Positions 15,930 to 24,308 of a DNA stretch of 64,000 nucleotides are shown here, in pieces. The DNA lies in the NCBI RefSeq assembly GCF_018613895.1, contig NZ_JAGGPH010000013.1:186001-250000 (forward strand), in the 5' to 3' direction. Made by a program: the position numbers and the translations under genes. Within the stretch, counting starts at the first letter, position 1, and every line of letters starts with the position of its first letter. Source of the stretch: Curtobacterium sp. ISL-83. Lineage in GTDB: Bacteria; Actinomycetota; Actinomycetes; Actinomycetales; Microbacteriaceae. Below the pieces are notes generated by a model. That model did not search any database. It was not told the origin of the DNA and was given only the letters and a program-made list of their open reading frames with translations.

Positions 15930-16457
15930 GTGATGGACGGTGTGCAGCGAGCGCGCGAGCTGCTCGACGACGCAGCAGGACGCCTCCGTGCCGCCGGCGT
16001 CCGTGACGAGGCCCTCGCCGAGTACGTCGAACCACGATCGGTGCTCGGCATCCGCCGCGAGCCGACCATGCGGTCACTCGGCCGGGTCTGGCGGATCGGA
16101 GCCCTGCTCGTCGGCGCGTCCGACGACAGCGTCGGCTGCGTCTGGGCGACGGGCTCGATCACGCGTGTCACCGACCCCGGGCGATCGCAGTTCCAGTCCG
16201 TCTCCGCCGAGGTCCGCCGCGCGTACCGTGCGGCCGCCGCGAAGGGACACTTCGCGGACGGCGACACCGTCAACCACGGCGCGACGCCGATCCCGCTCGA
16301 CGACACGCTCGTCGGCTCCCCCGGCGCGCTCTTCGTCGAGGACGGCGTCCCCCTCGTCCGGTGGTCCGCGACCGCCGGTGCCGCCGTGCCGCTCGCCGAC
16401 TACCTCCGCGACCGGGTCGGGCTCCTCGTCAACCCGCCGCGCGGCGCGACCGACTGA
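15930..16457 (+). CDS. Conserved hypothetical protein
   Basis: 175-residue soluble protein that I do not recognise. It has no signal peptide or membrane helix. The N-terminal half is helical (VQRARELLDDAAGRLRAAGVRDEALAEYV) and the middle has an RIGALLVGASDDSVGCVWATGSITRV strand pair, then a charged helix and PLADYLRDRVGLLVNPP at the end. Adjacent GTG (15930) and ATG (15933) could both start it; the -10 spacing favours GTG. Its final codons lie in a 24-bp direct repeat that continues past the stop. It stands alone between the SipW locus and the photolyase. Confidence 0.65.
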   Translation: MMDGVQRARELLDDAAGRLRAAGVRDEALAEYVEPRSVLGIRREPTMRSLGRVWRIGALLVGASDDSVGCVWATGSITRVTDPGRSQFQSVSAEVRRAYRAAAAKGHFADGDTVNHGATPIPLDDTLVGSPGALFVEDGVPLVRWSATAGAAVPLADYLRDRVGLLVNPPRGATD

Positions 16458-16484
16458 TCGCCGCGCGGCGCGACCGGCTGATCG
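16437..16484. repeat. 24-bp direct repeat over the gene end
   Basis: CCGCGCGGCGCGACCGACTG (first 20 of 24 bases) at 16437-16460 is followed at 16461-16484 by a copy with one change, then a truncated third piece. The first copy encodes the last residues of the hypothetical protein. The remaining bases to 16647 hold no gene; they contain one GCGCCTCCAGGCC element at 16598-16617. Confidence 0.8.
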
Positions 16485-16634
16485 CGGCGCGACGGCACGC
16501 CGGAGCAGGGCCGGTGCGCTGCTGCGGGTCCGCTGCGCTGCCGCGGGCCGGCTGTCCGACCGATGGTCCGCCGGACGCGACCCGGGGTACGCGAGGCGAG
16601 CCGCGCCTCCAGGCCGGTGCCCCGTCCCGCCGGG

Positions 16635-16640
16635 TACCGT
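16635..16640 (+). promoter_or_regulatory. -10 box TACCGT, leaderless start
   Basis: TACCGT ends seven bases before the ATG at 16648 and decides this start against much longer open frames upstream. Confidence 0.5.
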
Positions 16641-16647
16641 CCCCGGC

Positions 16648-18123
16648 ATGACCGAGCAGCGGCGACGCCTGATCCTGCCCGGGCAGTACGGACCGCAGTT
16701 CGACGACGGCGGGCCCACCGTCGTGGTCGAGGCCCTCGAGTTCCTCACCACCCGTCCCGTGCACCGGGCGAAGGCCCACCTGTGGCTCAGCGCGCTGCGA
16801 CACCGCGTCCGGGAACTCGGCGAGCGGGCGGAACACGTCCGCGTCGACACGGTCCGACAGGCGCTCGTCGGGCGGGACGACCTGGAGGTCATCGACCCGC
16901 CGTCCCGCGTCCTCCGCGCCCAGGTCCGCCACTGGGGTCACGGCACCCGGGTCCTGCCGAGCCGCGGGTTCGTCACCGACGAGGCCGAGTTCGCGGAGTG
17001 GGCGGCCGAGGGCACCGGCCGCTTCCTGATGGAGGCGCACTACGAGCGGGTCCGGCGGCGCGAGGGGTGGCTCATGCACGGCGACCAGCCCGTCGGTGGG
17101 ACCTTCAGCACGGACGAGCAGAACCGCGAACCACCACCGCGCGGTGCGACGACCCTGGGGCTGCCGGAGCCGTGGTGGCCCGTCGAGGACGACGTCGACG
17201 AGCAGGTCCGTCACGACCTCGACCGGCTCGAACGGGACGGCACGGTGCGGTTCGTCGGACGCGACGACCGGCGGCGGTTCGCCGTCACCGCGGACGAGGC
17301 CGAGCAGGCACTCGAGGACTTCGTGGCCGTGCGGCTCGGGGACTTCGGGCCGTTCGAGGACGCCGTGCTCACGAACGACTGGACGATGGCGCACTCGCTG
17401 CTCAGCGTGCCGATGAACCTCGGCGTGCTCGATCCGCGGCGGGCGATCACCGCGGCGCTCGACGCCCATGCCTCCGGAGGCGCGCCGCTGTCCAGCGTGG
17501 AGGGGTTCGTCCGGCAGGTCGCCGGCTGGCGCGACTATGTGTGGCACCTCTACTGGTGGCTCGGTGACGACTACGGTACGTCCGAGAACGCCCTCGGTGC
17601 CACGCAGCCGTTGCCCCGGTGGTGGCAGGAGCTCGATCCCACCGAGGTCGACGCGGTCTGCATCAGCACCGCGGTGGAGGGGCTCCGCGACCACGGGTGG
17701 CTGCATCACATCCAGCGACTCATGGTCCTCGGCAACTGGGCGCTGCAGCGCGGGTACGACCCGCTGGCGCTCACCGAGTGGTTCACGGACGTGTTCGTCG
17801 ACGGCACGGACTGGGTGATGCCGGCGAACATCATCGGGATGTCGCAGCACGCTGACGGCGGGGTCGTCGCCACGAAGCCGTACGCGTCCGGCGGGCGGTA
17901 CATCGACCGGATGTCGGACCACTGCGGTGGGTGCCGGTACGACCCGACGAAGCGGCTCGGGGAGGACGCCTGCCCGTTCACCGCCGGGTACTGGGCCTTC
18001 CTGGAGCGGGCCGAACCGGCGTTGCGGGGGAACCGGCGGATGGTCCGGCCGTTGCAGCAGATGCGGGGACTGGCGGACCTGGAGGCCGTGGTGGCGCAGG
18101 AGGCCCGGCGCAGCATGCCGTGA
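16648..18123 (+). CDS. Iron-sulfur bacterial cryptochrome/(6-4) photolyase (PhrB-type)
   Basis: 491-residue flavoprotein of the FeS-BCP class, which repairs (6-4) pyrimidine photoproducts with light or acts as a photoreceptor. The four Cys ligands expected for a 4Fe-4S cluster are C338, C426, C429 and C442 (in AVCIS, HCGGC and DACPF); their spacing is the same as C350, C438, C441 and C454 of Agrobacterium PhrB, shifted by 12. The FAD-binding helical domain (about residues 230-470) includes MNLGVLDP and the NWALQRGYDP region, and the HHIQRLMVLGNW segment corresponds to the active-site histidine region. There is no signal peptide and it is transcribed alone. Confidence 0.9.
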   Translation: MTEQRRRLILPGQYGPQFDDGGPTVVVEALEFLTTRPVHRAKAHLWLSALRHRVRELGERAEHVRVDTVRQALVGRDDLEVIDPPSRVLRAQVRHWGHGTRVLPSRGFVTDEAEFAEWAAEGTGRFLMEAHYERVRRREGWLMHGDQPVGGTFSTDEQNREPPPRGATTLGLPEPWWPVEDDVDEQVRHDLDRLERDGTVRFVGRDDRRRFAVTADEAEQALEDFVAVRLGDFGPFEDAVLTNDWTMAHSLLSVPMNLGVLDPRRAITAALDAHASGGAPLSSVEGFVRQVAGWRDYVWHLYWWLGDDYGTSENALGATQPLPRWWQELDPTEVDAVCISTAVEGLRDHGWLHHIQRLMVLGNWALQRGYDPLALTEWFTDVFVDGTDWVMPANIIGMSQHADGGVVATKPYASGGRYIDRMSDHCGGCRYDPTKRLGEDACPFTAGYWAFLERAEPALRGNRRMVRPLQQMRGLADLEAVVAQEARRSMP

Positions 18124-18151
18124 CCCCTGTCACGTCCAACCCCGGCACCGA

Positions 18152-18157
18152 TAGTGT
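18152..18157 (+). promoter_or_regulatory. -10 box TAGTGT, leaderless start
   Basis: TAGTGT ends six bases before the GTG at 18164. Confidence 0.5.
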
Positions 18158-18163
18158 CGAACC

Positions 18164-19489
18164 GTGAGCAACGAGGCATTCGACGACCGCTACGAGCTGC
18201 GCGAGTTCGCGCCCGGGACGGACGACCAGGGGGCACCGAACGCCGAGACCGAGGGCTGGATGCAGGCCGTCGGCCTCGGGTTCCACGAGCCACACCCCGG
18301 CGACGAGCACGCCGCGCGCATGGTCGGGCACTTCGTCGAGGACGACAACACCTGGCTCGGCGCCTACGTCCGGCACCCGCAGCCCGGTTCCGTGGACGAG
18401 ACCTGGCCCGCCGGCACCTTCGCCTGGTTCCACAAGGCACTCAGCTGGGGCGACGGCTCGTCCATCGACACGCAGGCGATCTCCGCCGTGACGGTCCGGC
18501 CCACCGAGCGCCGACGCGGGATCCTCCGTCGCATGATGACGCACGCGCTCGAGCGCGGTGTGGCCGACGGGTACGCGATGGCCTCCCTCACCGCGTCAGA
18601 GGGCACGATCTACCGCCGCTTCGGCTTCGGCAGCGCGATCCGCGAGCGGGCCGTCCGCGTCCGGCGCGACCGCGCCCTGCCGTTCCTCGCGCCGACGAGC
18701 GGCACCGTCGCCGTGGTCACCCCCGAGTGGCTCGCGGGCGGCGTCGGCCGCTCGGTGTTCGACCGGTTCAACGCCCGCACGCCCGGCTCGATGGTCCGGA
18801 ACGCCGGCACGTGGCCGGTCGCCCTCGGTCTGCTCGGCCTGGACGGCGAACCCGCGAAGGGCGTCCGCGCCGCCGTGCACCGTCCCGACGGGTCCGACGA
18901 GGTCGACGGCTACGTCACCTGGCGCGTCGCCGAGGGAGCGACCCGGGACAGCGACACGGTCCTCACCATCGTCGACCTGGTCTACGCGACCGACGAGGCG
19001 TACCTGTCGCTGTGGGAGTTCCTGCTCTCGATCGACCTGAACGACGTCGTCAAGTACAGCCGCTCGCGGCTCGACGACCCGATCGTCGCCGCGCTCGGGG
19101 ACAACCGTGCGTACGACGTCGAGCACGAGGAGGACCACGTCTGGCTCCGAGTCCTCGACGTGCCGCGGGTGCTCGCGTCGCGTCCGTACGCGGTCGACGG
19201 GTCGCTGACGCTCGCCGTGACCGACGCGCTCGGCTTCACGACGGGGACGTACCGTCTCGACGTCCTGGAGGGCCGGGGCAGCGTCACACGGGTCACGAAC
19301 GACGTCGACGCGGCCGGGTCTGACCTCCAGCTCGACGTCGCCGACCTCGGTGCGCTGCTGATCGGCTCGGTCTCGCCGCGGACCCTCGCGTCCGCGGGGC
19401 TCCTCCGCGCGGTGGACCCGGCCGCACCGGCACTCCTCGCGGCGATGTTGACGCCGCTCCGGACCCCGCACGGCATCACGTACTTCTGA
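18164..19489 (+). CDS. Eis-like GNAT acetyltransferase
   Basis: 441-residue protein with the three-part layout of the mycobacterial Eis family: an N-terminal GNAT domain (about residues 1-150), a second degenerate GNAT domain (about 165-300) and a C-terminal SCP2-like sterol-carrier fold. The acetyl-CoA loop is AVTVRPTERRRGILRRMM (about residues 108-125), and TIYRRFGFG gives the conserved Tyr region; the free C-terminal carboxylate (ITYF) matches the Eis feature in which the terminal Phe acts as the catalytic base. Eis proteins acetylate aminoglycosides and other amines; the natural substrate here is unknown. Transcribed alone as a leaderless mRNA. Confidence 0.85.
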   Translation: MSNEAFDDRYELREFAPGTDDQGAPNAETEGWMQAVGLGFHEPHPGDEHAARMVGHFVEDDNTWLGAYVRHPQPGSVDETWPAGTFAWFHKALSWGDGSSIDTQAISAVTVRPTERRRGILRRMMTHALERGVADGYAMASLTASEGTIYRRFGFGSAIRERAVRVRRDRALPFLAPTSGTVAVVTPEWLAGGVGRSVFDRFNARTPGSMVRNAGTWPVALGLLGLDGEPAKGVRAAVHRPDGSDEVDGYVTWRVAEGATRDSDTVLTIVDLVYATDEAYLSLWEFLLSIDLNDVVKYSRSRLDDPIVAALGDNRAYDVEHEEDHVWLRVLDVPRVLASRPYAVDGSLTLAVTDALGFTTGTYRLDVLEGRGSVTRVTNDVDAAGSDLQLDVADLGALLIGSVSPRTLASAGLLRAVDPAAPALLAAMLTPLRTPHGITYF

Positions 19490-19580
19490 CGTGGGGTCGA
19501 CCGTCCCGGCGTCTGACACCGGGACGGCCGAACCGCCCGATGGGCTCCTCCTGCCCGCCACGCGTCGCGCGGTGACGGCG

Positions 19581-19586
19581 TAGCCT
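19581..19586 (+). promoter_or_regulatory. -10 box TAGCCT, leaderless start
   Basis: TAGCCT ends eight bases before the ATG at 19595. Confidence 0.5.
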
Positions 19587-19594
19587 GACTCGCC

Positions 19595-20572
19595 ATGGAC
19601 GACACGGTGGTCGACTGGCTCCTCGACGCGGACCCGGCGCTCCGGTGGCAGACCGAACGGGACCTGCTCGACGCCCCCGCCACCACGTGGCAGGCCACGC
19701 GGGCACGGGTCGCGACCGAGGGGTTCGGTGCGGCGCTCCTCGCCCGTCAGGACCCGGACGGCCAGTGGGCGGGCGGGGCCTACTTCCCCGGCGACTTCGC
19801 GTTCGACGGCCCTGAAGCACGGCAACCCGGCCAGCCCTACACGGCGACGACCTGGTCGCTCAACGCGCTGCGCGACTGGGGGCTCGATGCCGCCGTGCTC
19901 GGGGACACCGCGGCGCGGCTCGCGGCGAACAGTCGGTGGGAGTACGACCAGCTGCCCTACTGGGGTGGCGAGGTCGACTGCTGCATCAACGCCTTCACCC
20001 TGGCGAACGGTGCGTGGCTCGGCGCCGACGTCGACGGGATCGCCGACTGGCTGCTCGAGCACCAGCAGGCCGACGGCGGCTGGAACTGCGAGTGGGTGGA
20101 GGGCTCGACGGTGTCGTCCTTCCACTCGACCCTGAATGTGCTGGACGGGCTGCTCGACCACGAGCGGCGGACGGGCGGCCGGCACCCGCGCGCTGCTGAG
20201 CTCCGCGCAGCGCGACACCGTGGCGCCGAGTACCTGCTCGAACGGCGACTGCTGTACCGGAAGTCGGACGGCACGGTCGTAGGTCCCTGGGTGCACGAGT
20301 TCGCGTACCCGTTCCGGTGGATCTACACGGCGCTCCGCGTCACCGACCACCTGCGGGCTGCGGCGCTCCAGGACGGGACCGCTCCCGATCCGCGCGCGGC
20401 GGACGCCGTCGACGTCGTGCGACGGGCCCGCACCGACGACGGTCGCTGGCTCCAGGGCGAGCGGCCACCGGGACGGCAGTGGTTCGAGGTCGACGTGCCC
20501 ACGGGCGAGCCGTCCCGGTGGTTGACGCTCTCCGGCACCCGCGTGTTGCGGTGGTGGGAAGCGACGACGTGA
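19595..20572 (+). CDS. Squalene-cyclase-like alpha/alpha-barrel protein
   Basis: 325-residue soluble protein made of repeats resembling one half of a terpene cyclase/prenyltransferase alpha-alpha barrel. QW-like turns are visible as RQDPDGQWAGG (about residue 48), a degenerate one at YTATTWSLNALRDWG, and QQADGGWNCEWVEGSTVSSFHST (about residues 155-177). It lacks the DxDD motif of true squalene-hopene cyclases and is half their length, so a cyclase reaction is not supported. Similar short proteins are widespread in actinobacteria with unknown function. It faces the oligopeptide-type operon tail to tail. Confidence 0.72.
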   Translation: MDDTVVDWLLDADPALRWQTERDLLDAPATTWQATRARVATEGFGAALLARQDPDGQWAGGAYFPGDFAFDGPEARQPGQPYTATTWSLNALRDWGLDAAVLGDTAARLAANSRWEYDQLPYWGGEVDCCINAFTLANGAWLGADVDGIADWLLEHQQADGGWNCEWVEGSTVSSFHSTLNVLDGLLDHERRTGGRHPRAAELRAARHRGAEYLLERRLLYRKSDGTVVGPWVHEFAYPFRWIYTALRVTDHLRAAALQDGTAPDPRAADAVDVVRRARTDDGRWLQGERPPGRQWFEVDVPTGEPSRWLTLSGTRVLRWWEATT

Positions 20573-20580
20573 GGTGCGCG

Positions 20581-20614
20581 CCCGGGTGAGCCGCGCCTCC
20601 AGGCCGGACCCGGG
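20581..20614. terminator. Bidirectional hairpin between convergent genes
   Basis: CCCGGGT at 20581-20587 and ACCCGGG at 20608-20614 enclose a copy of the dispersed GAGCCGCGCCTCCAGGCCGG element. It fills the 45-base gap between two stop codons. Confidence 0.55.
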
Positions 20615-20617
20615 GAC

Positions 20618-21616
20618 CTACGCGCGCCGGCGCACCCGCGGGTCGACGAATGCGTAGACCACGTCGACGATCACGTTCGCGGTGACGATCAGCAGCGCCG
20701 AGAACAGCGTGAAGCCGACGACCACCTGCAGGTCGAGCGTGTGCACGGCGTCGATGAGGAGCGCGCCGAGCCCCTGCATCGAGAACACCTTCTCGGTGAT
20801 GACGGCACCGCCGAGCAGCGACCCGAGGTCGAGCCCGAACAGGGTCACCACGGGCAGGATCGCGGTCCGCAGCCCGTGCCGCACGACGACCTGCCGCTCA
20901 CGGAGGCCCTTCGCGCGGGCGGTGCGGACGAAGTCCTGCGACATCGACTCGAGCATCTCGCCGCGCGTCAAGCGTGCGTAGATCGCCGCGCTGATGAACG
21001 CGAGCACGCACCACGGCAGGATCAGGTGCGTGAACCACCCGACGGGGTCGTCCCCGAACGCGACGTACCCGCTCGTGGGCAGGATCCCGAGGACGAACCC
21101 GAACAGCAGGATCGCGAGCAGGCCGACCAGGTACGACGGCGAGGACACCCCGGCGACCGCGACGGTCATCACCGCACGGTCGACGAACGTCCCCCGCCGG
21201 AGCGCGGACAGTGCGCCCCCGGCGACCCCGGCCACGAGCCAGAGCACCGCGGCACCGATCGCGATGGAGGCGGTGACGGGCAGACGAGACAGGATCAGGT
21301 CGGTGACGCTCTGGTGCAGCTGGAACGAGTACCCGAAGCACGGGGCCGCGCAGTGGATGACGGATGCGCCGCTGCCGAACGTGCGTCCGGTGAAGATGCC
21401 CGCCAGGTAGGCGCCGAACTGCGCCAGCCAGGGCTTGTTCGTGCCGAGGAACGCCTGCACCTCGCGCAACCGGTCGGGCGTGCAGGGCTTGTCGCAGATC
21501 GCACGGGCGGGGTTCGTCGGCAGGAGCATGAACAGGGCGTAGGTGATCGCCGCGACCACGAGCAGGACGACGACGGCCCCGAGCACCCGGATCCCGATGA
21601 ACTTCAGGGCGTTCAC
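20618..21616 (-). CDS. Oligopeptide/dipeptide-type ABC permease (DppB-like)
   Basis: 332-residue inner-membrane permease. The N-terminal helix (about residues 9-28) is followed by the periplasmic loop MLLPTNPARAICDKPCTPDR and the core of five helices; the ATPase-contact EAA loop is LVRTARAKGLRERQVVVRHGLRTAILPVV. This is the DppB/OppB pattern. GTG start overlaps the preceding gene by four bases (GTGA). The operon order on the minus strand is binding protein, fused ATPases, DppC-like, DppB-like, with every junction a four-base overlap. PepT-family importers also carry oligosaccharides and metals, so peptide transport is only the default. Confidence 0.88.
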   Translation of the reverse strand: MNALKFIGIRVLGAVVVLLVVAAITYALFMLLPTNPARAICDKPCTPDRLREVQAFLGTNKPWLAQFGAYLAGIFTGRTFGSGASVIHCAAPCFGYSFQLHQSVTDLILSRLPVTASIAIGAAVLWLVAGVAGGALSALRRGTFVDRAVMTVAVAGVSSPSYLVGLLAILLFGFVLGILPTSGYVAFGDDPVGWFTHLILPWCVLAFISAAIYARLTRGEMLESMSQDFVRTARAKGLRERQVVVRHGLRTAILPVVTLFGLDLGSLLGGAVITEKVFSMQGLGALLIDAVHTLDLQVVVGFTLFSALLIVTANVIVDVVYAFVDPRVRRRA

Positions 21617-22551
21617 CGGGTGCCTCCGCGGGGGTCGAGGGCGTCGCGCAGGGCGTCGCCGAGCACGTTGAACGCCAGGGTGACGAGGAACAGTGCCACG
21701 CCGGGGAACACCAGGTACATCGGGTCGGTCTGCACCCAGCCGATGGCGTCGCCGATGCTGCGCCCCCACGACGGCGTCGGCGGGTTCACGCCGACGGCCA
21801 GGAAGGACAGCGCGGCCTCGGCACCGATCATCGACGGGATCGAGATGGTGGCGTAGACCGTGATGGTCGCCGCCAGGTTCGGGAGCAGCTGCGTGCGGAT
21901 GACGTGCCACCGTCCGGCGCCCATCGCCGTCGAGGCGACGACGTAGTTGCGGCTGACCAGCGACAGCGTCTGCCCGCGGACGACGCGGGCGACCGACGGC
22001 CAGCCGAAGAAGCCGATCACCAGCACGACCAGGACGGGCTTCGGGAACGACGTCGGCACGATCGCGGTCAGCGCGATCATGAACACCAGCGACGGGAACC
22101 CGAAGATGACGTCGACGATCCGCGACAGCACCCGGTCGTACCAGCCGCCGAAGAACCCGGTGGTGACGCCGACCAGCACGCCGATGACGATCGACACCAG
22201 GGTCGCGGCCAGGCCGATGCCGAGCGAGGTCCGCGCGCCGTAGGTCACGATCGCGAACAGGTCCCGGCCGGTGAGGGGCTCGACGCCGAACCAGTGTTGT
22301 GCGCTGATCCCGCCGGCCGGGCCGCTCGGCGCCCCGAACGAGTTGAGGGCGTCGATGTTGTAGCCGTACGGGTCGTGCCCGGTGATCGCGGCGATGAGCG
22401 GAGCGGCGACCGCGACCACGATGAACACGGCGATGACGATCGCGGAGGCGACGGCCCAGCGGTCCTGCCGCACCCGACGGACAACCGAGCGGAACCCGGT
22501 GCTCCGTCCCGCGGCCGCGGCGACCGGCCGGTCGACGACGTTGACGGTCAC
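21613..22551 (-). CDS. Oligopeptide/dipeptide-type ABC permease (DppC-like)
   Basis: 312-residue permease partner of the DppB-like subunit. Helices begin at about residue 34 (AVASAIVIAVFIVVAVAAPLI). The DppC hallmark HWFGVEPLTGRDLFAIVTYGARTSL lies at about residues 85-110, and the EAA loop is YVVASTAMGAGRWHVIRTQLLPN. The GTG start at 22551 overlaps the stop of the fused ATPase gene (GTGA), which fixes the start better than longer frames. It forms the membrane channel with the DppB-like protein. Confidence 0.88.
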   Translation of the reverse strand: MTVNVVDRPVAAAAGRSTGFRSVVRRVRQDRWAVASAIVIAVFIVVAVAAPLIAAITGHDPYGYNIDALNSFGAPSGPAGGISAQHWFGVEPLTGRDLFAIVTYGARTSLGIGLAATLVSIVIGVLVGVTTGFFGGWYDRVLSRIVDVIFGFPSLVFMIALTAIVPTSFPKPVLVVLVIGFFGWPSVARVVRGQTLSLVSRNYVVASTAMGAGRWHVIRTQLLPNLAATITVYATISIPSMIGAEAALSFLAVGVNPPTPSWGRSIGDAIGWVQTDPMYLVFPGVALFLVTLAFNVLGDALRDALDPRGGTR

Positions 22552-24308
22552 GAGGCCATCCCTTCCCACTCGCGCCACGCTTCGCGCCGCGCCGCCTGTC
22601 GCACGGGGTCGGCCACGGGTGCGGCGGCGAGGAGCATGCGCGTGTAGTCCTGTTGCGGTTCGTCGAGCACCGCGTCGGTGGTGCCACGCTCGACGACTCG
22701 ACCGTCGCGGAGCACGACGACCTCGTCGGCGAGCTGGCGGACGACCGCGAGGTCGTGGCTGATGAGCAGCATGCCGAACCCGAACTCGACCTGGAGCACG
22801 GACAGCAGGTCGAGCACCGCCGCCTGCACGGTGACGTCGAGGGCCGACGTGGGTTCGTCGGCGATCACCAGGGCGGGCCGGAGCGCGAGGGCCCGGGCGA
22901 CCGCGACGCGCTGCCGCTGTCCGCCGGAGAGCTGGTGCGGGAACCGCTCGGCCCAGGTCGGGTCGAGCTGCACGGCGATGAGCAACTCGCGGACCCGGGC
23001 GCGTCGTTCGTCCGCGGACTCGGTGCCGTGCACGAGCAGGGGTTCGGCGATGCTCCACCCGATGGTCTGGCGGGGGTTCAGCGACGAGGCCGGGTCCTGG
23101 AACACGATGCCGACGCGGCTGCGGAGCTCGCGGAGCCGCTTGCCGCGCGCCGTCCGCAGGTCGCTGCCGTCCACCTCGACGGAACCGGCGACGACCGGCA
23201 CGAGGCCGGCCAGCGCGCGCCCGATCGTGGACTTGCCGGAGCCCGACTCCCCGACGAGGCCGAGGGTCTCGCCAGCGCGGAGTTCGAAGCTGATCCCGGA
23301 CACCGTGGGCTCGCCGCGGCGGGTGTAGCGGACGGCCACGTCGCGCAGCTGCGCGACCACCGGCCGGGAGGCGCGGCTCGCGCCCGGCGCGCCGCTCGCG
23401 CCCGGCGTCGCGTCCGGTGCCGTGTCCGGTGCCCCGGGACTCGGGCTGGGCGACACCGCTCGCGCTGCCGAGCCCGAGAACGGTCGCTCAGGCCGAGACT
23501 CGGCGTCCGCAGTGCGACCGGGCCGCGCCTCCAGGCCGGGGACGGCGGCGAGGAGCTCGCGGGTGTAGTCGGCAGTCGGGTGGGCGAAGACGTCGGCGAC
23601 GCTGCCGTGCTCGACGGGGTCGCCGCGGCGCATCACGAGCACCTCGTCGGCGACGTCCGCGACCACGCCCATGTCGTGTGTGATGAGCAGCACGGCCAGG
23701 GAGCGCTCGCGTCCCAGGGTGCGGAGCAGGTCGAGGATCCCGGCCTGCACGGTGACGTCCAGCGCGGTGGTCGGCTCGTCCGCGATGAGCGCCACCGGGT
23801 CACCGGCGAGGGCCATCGCGATCATGGCGCGCTGCAACTGCCCGCCGGACAGCTCGTGCGGGTACGCCTTCCGGATGCGTTCGGGGTCACGGAGTCCGGC
23901 GGACCGCAGCAGCTCGTCCACGCGGGCCGACACCGCCGCACGGTCCAGGTCGGTCGGGTGCGCCCGGACGGCCTCGGTGATCTGGGTCCCGATCGACAGG
24001 ACCGGGGTGAACGAGTTCATCGGCTCCTGGAACACGACGCCGATGCCGGCACCGCGCACCGCACGGAGGGCGTCGTCGGACGCCCCGACGAGCTCGGTGC
24101 CGCGGAACCGGATGCTGCCGGAGACGCGGGCCTCGGGCGGCAGCAGTCCGAGGATGCTCATCGCGCTGACCGACTTGCCCGAGCCGGACTCCCCGACCAG
24201 GGCGAGGACCCGGCCGGGGGTCAGCGTGAAGGAGACGTCACGGACGACGGGCTCCGCGTCGCCGAACGCGACGCGGAGCCCCTCGACCTCGAGCAGCGGT
24301 GCACTCAC
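22548..24308 (-). CDS. Fused double ATP-binding protein (DppD-DppF type)
   Basis: 586-residue protein with two complete ABC ATPase domains, equivalent to OppD/DppD and OppF/DppF joined. Domain 1 (about 5-255): Walker A GESGSGKSVS, signature LSGGQLQRA, Walker B ALIADEPTT. Domain 2 (about 315-560): GESGSGKSTIG, LSGGQRQRV, LVIADEPTS. Each is followed by the DPxx-type C-terminal extension (HPTADYTRELLAAVP; EPQQDYTRMLLAAAP). The linker (about residues 262-315) is rich in Ala, Pro, Gly and Ser and has probably grown by repeats; a copy of the GCCGCGCCTCCAGGCCGG element lies in its coding sequence at 23522-23539. Fusions like this are common in actinobacteria. Confidence 0.9.
   Translation of the reverse strand: MSAPLLEVEGLRVAFGDAEPVVRDVSFTLTPGRVLALVGESGSGKSVSAMSILGLLPPEARVSGSIRFRGTELVGASDDALRAVRGAGIGVVFQEPMNSFTPVLSIGTQITEAVRAHPTDLDRAAVSARVDELLRSAGLRDPERIRKAYPHELSGGQLQRAMIAMALAGDPVALIADEPTTALDVTVQAGILDLLRTLGRERSLAVLLITHDMGVVADVADEVLVMRRGDPVEHGSVADVFAHPTADYTRELLAAVPGLEARPGRTADAESRPERPFSGSAARAVSPSPSPGAPDTAPDATPGASGAPGASRASRPVVAQLRDVAVRYTRRGEPTVSGISFELRAGETLGLVGESGSGKSTIGRALAGLVPVVAGSVEVDGSDLRTARGKRLRELRSRVGIVFQDPASSLNPRQTIGWSIAEPLLVHGTESADERRARVRELLIAVQLDPTWAERFPHQLSGGQRQRVAVARALALRPALVIADEPTSALDVTVQAAVLDLLSVLQVEFGFGMLLISHDLAVVRQLADEVVVLRDGRVVERGTTDAVLDEPQQDYTRMLLAAAPVADPVRQAARREAWREWEGMAS

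Noticed and set aside
19595-20572. True squalene-hopene cyclase
   Set aside because: The protein is half-length and lacks the DxDD catalytic motif; only the barrel-like repeat pattern is shared.
23340-23545. Frameshift or gene break between the two halves of the fused ATPase
   Set aside because: The linker stays in frame and is low-complexity Ala/Pro/Gly/Ser; both domains are intact, so a natural fusion is the simpler reading.
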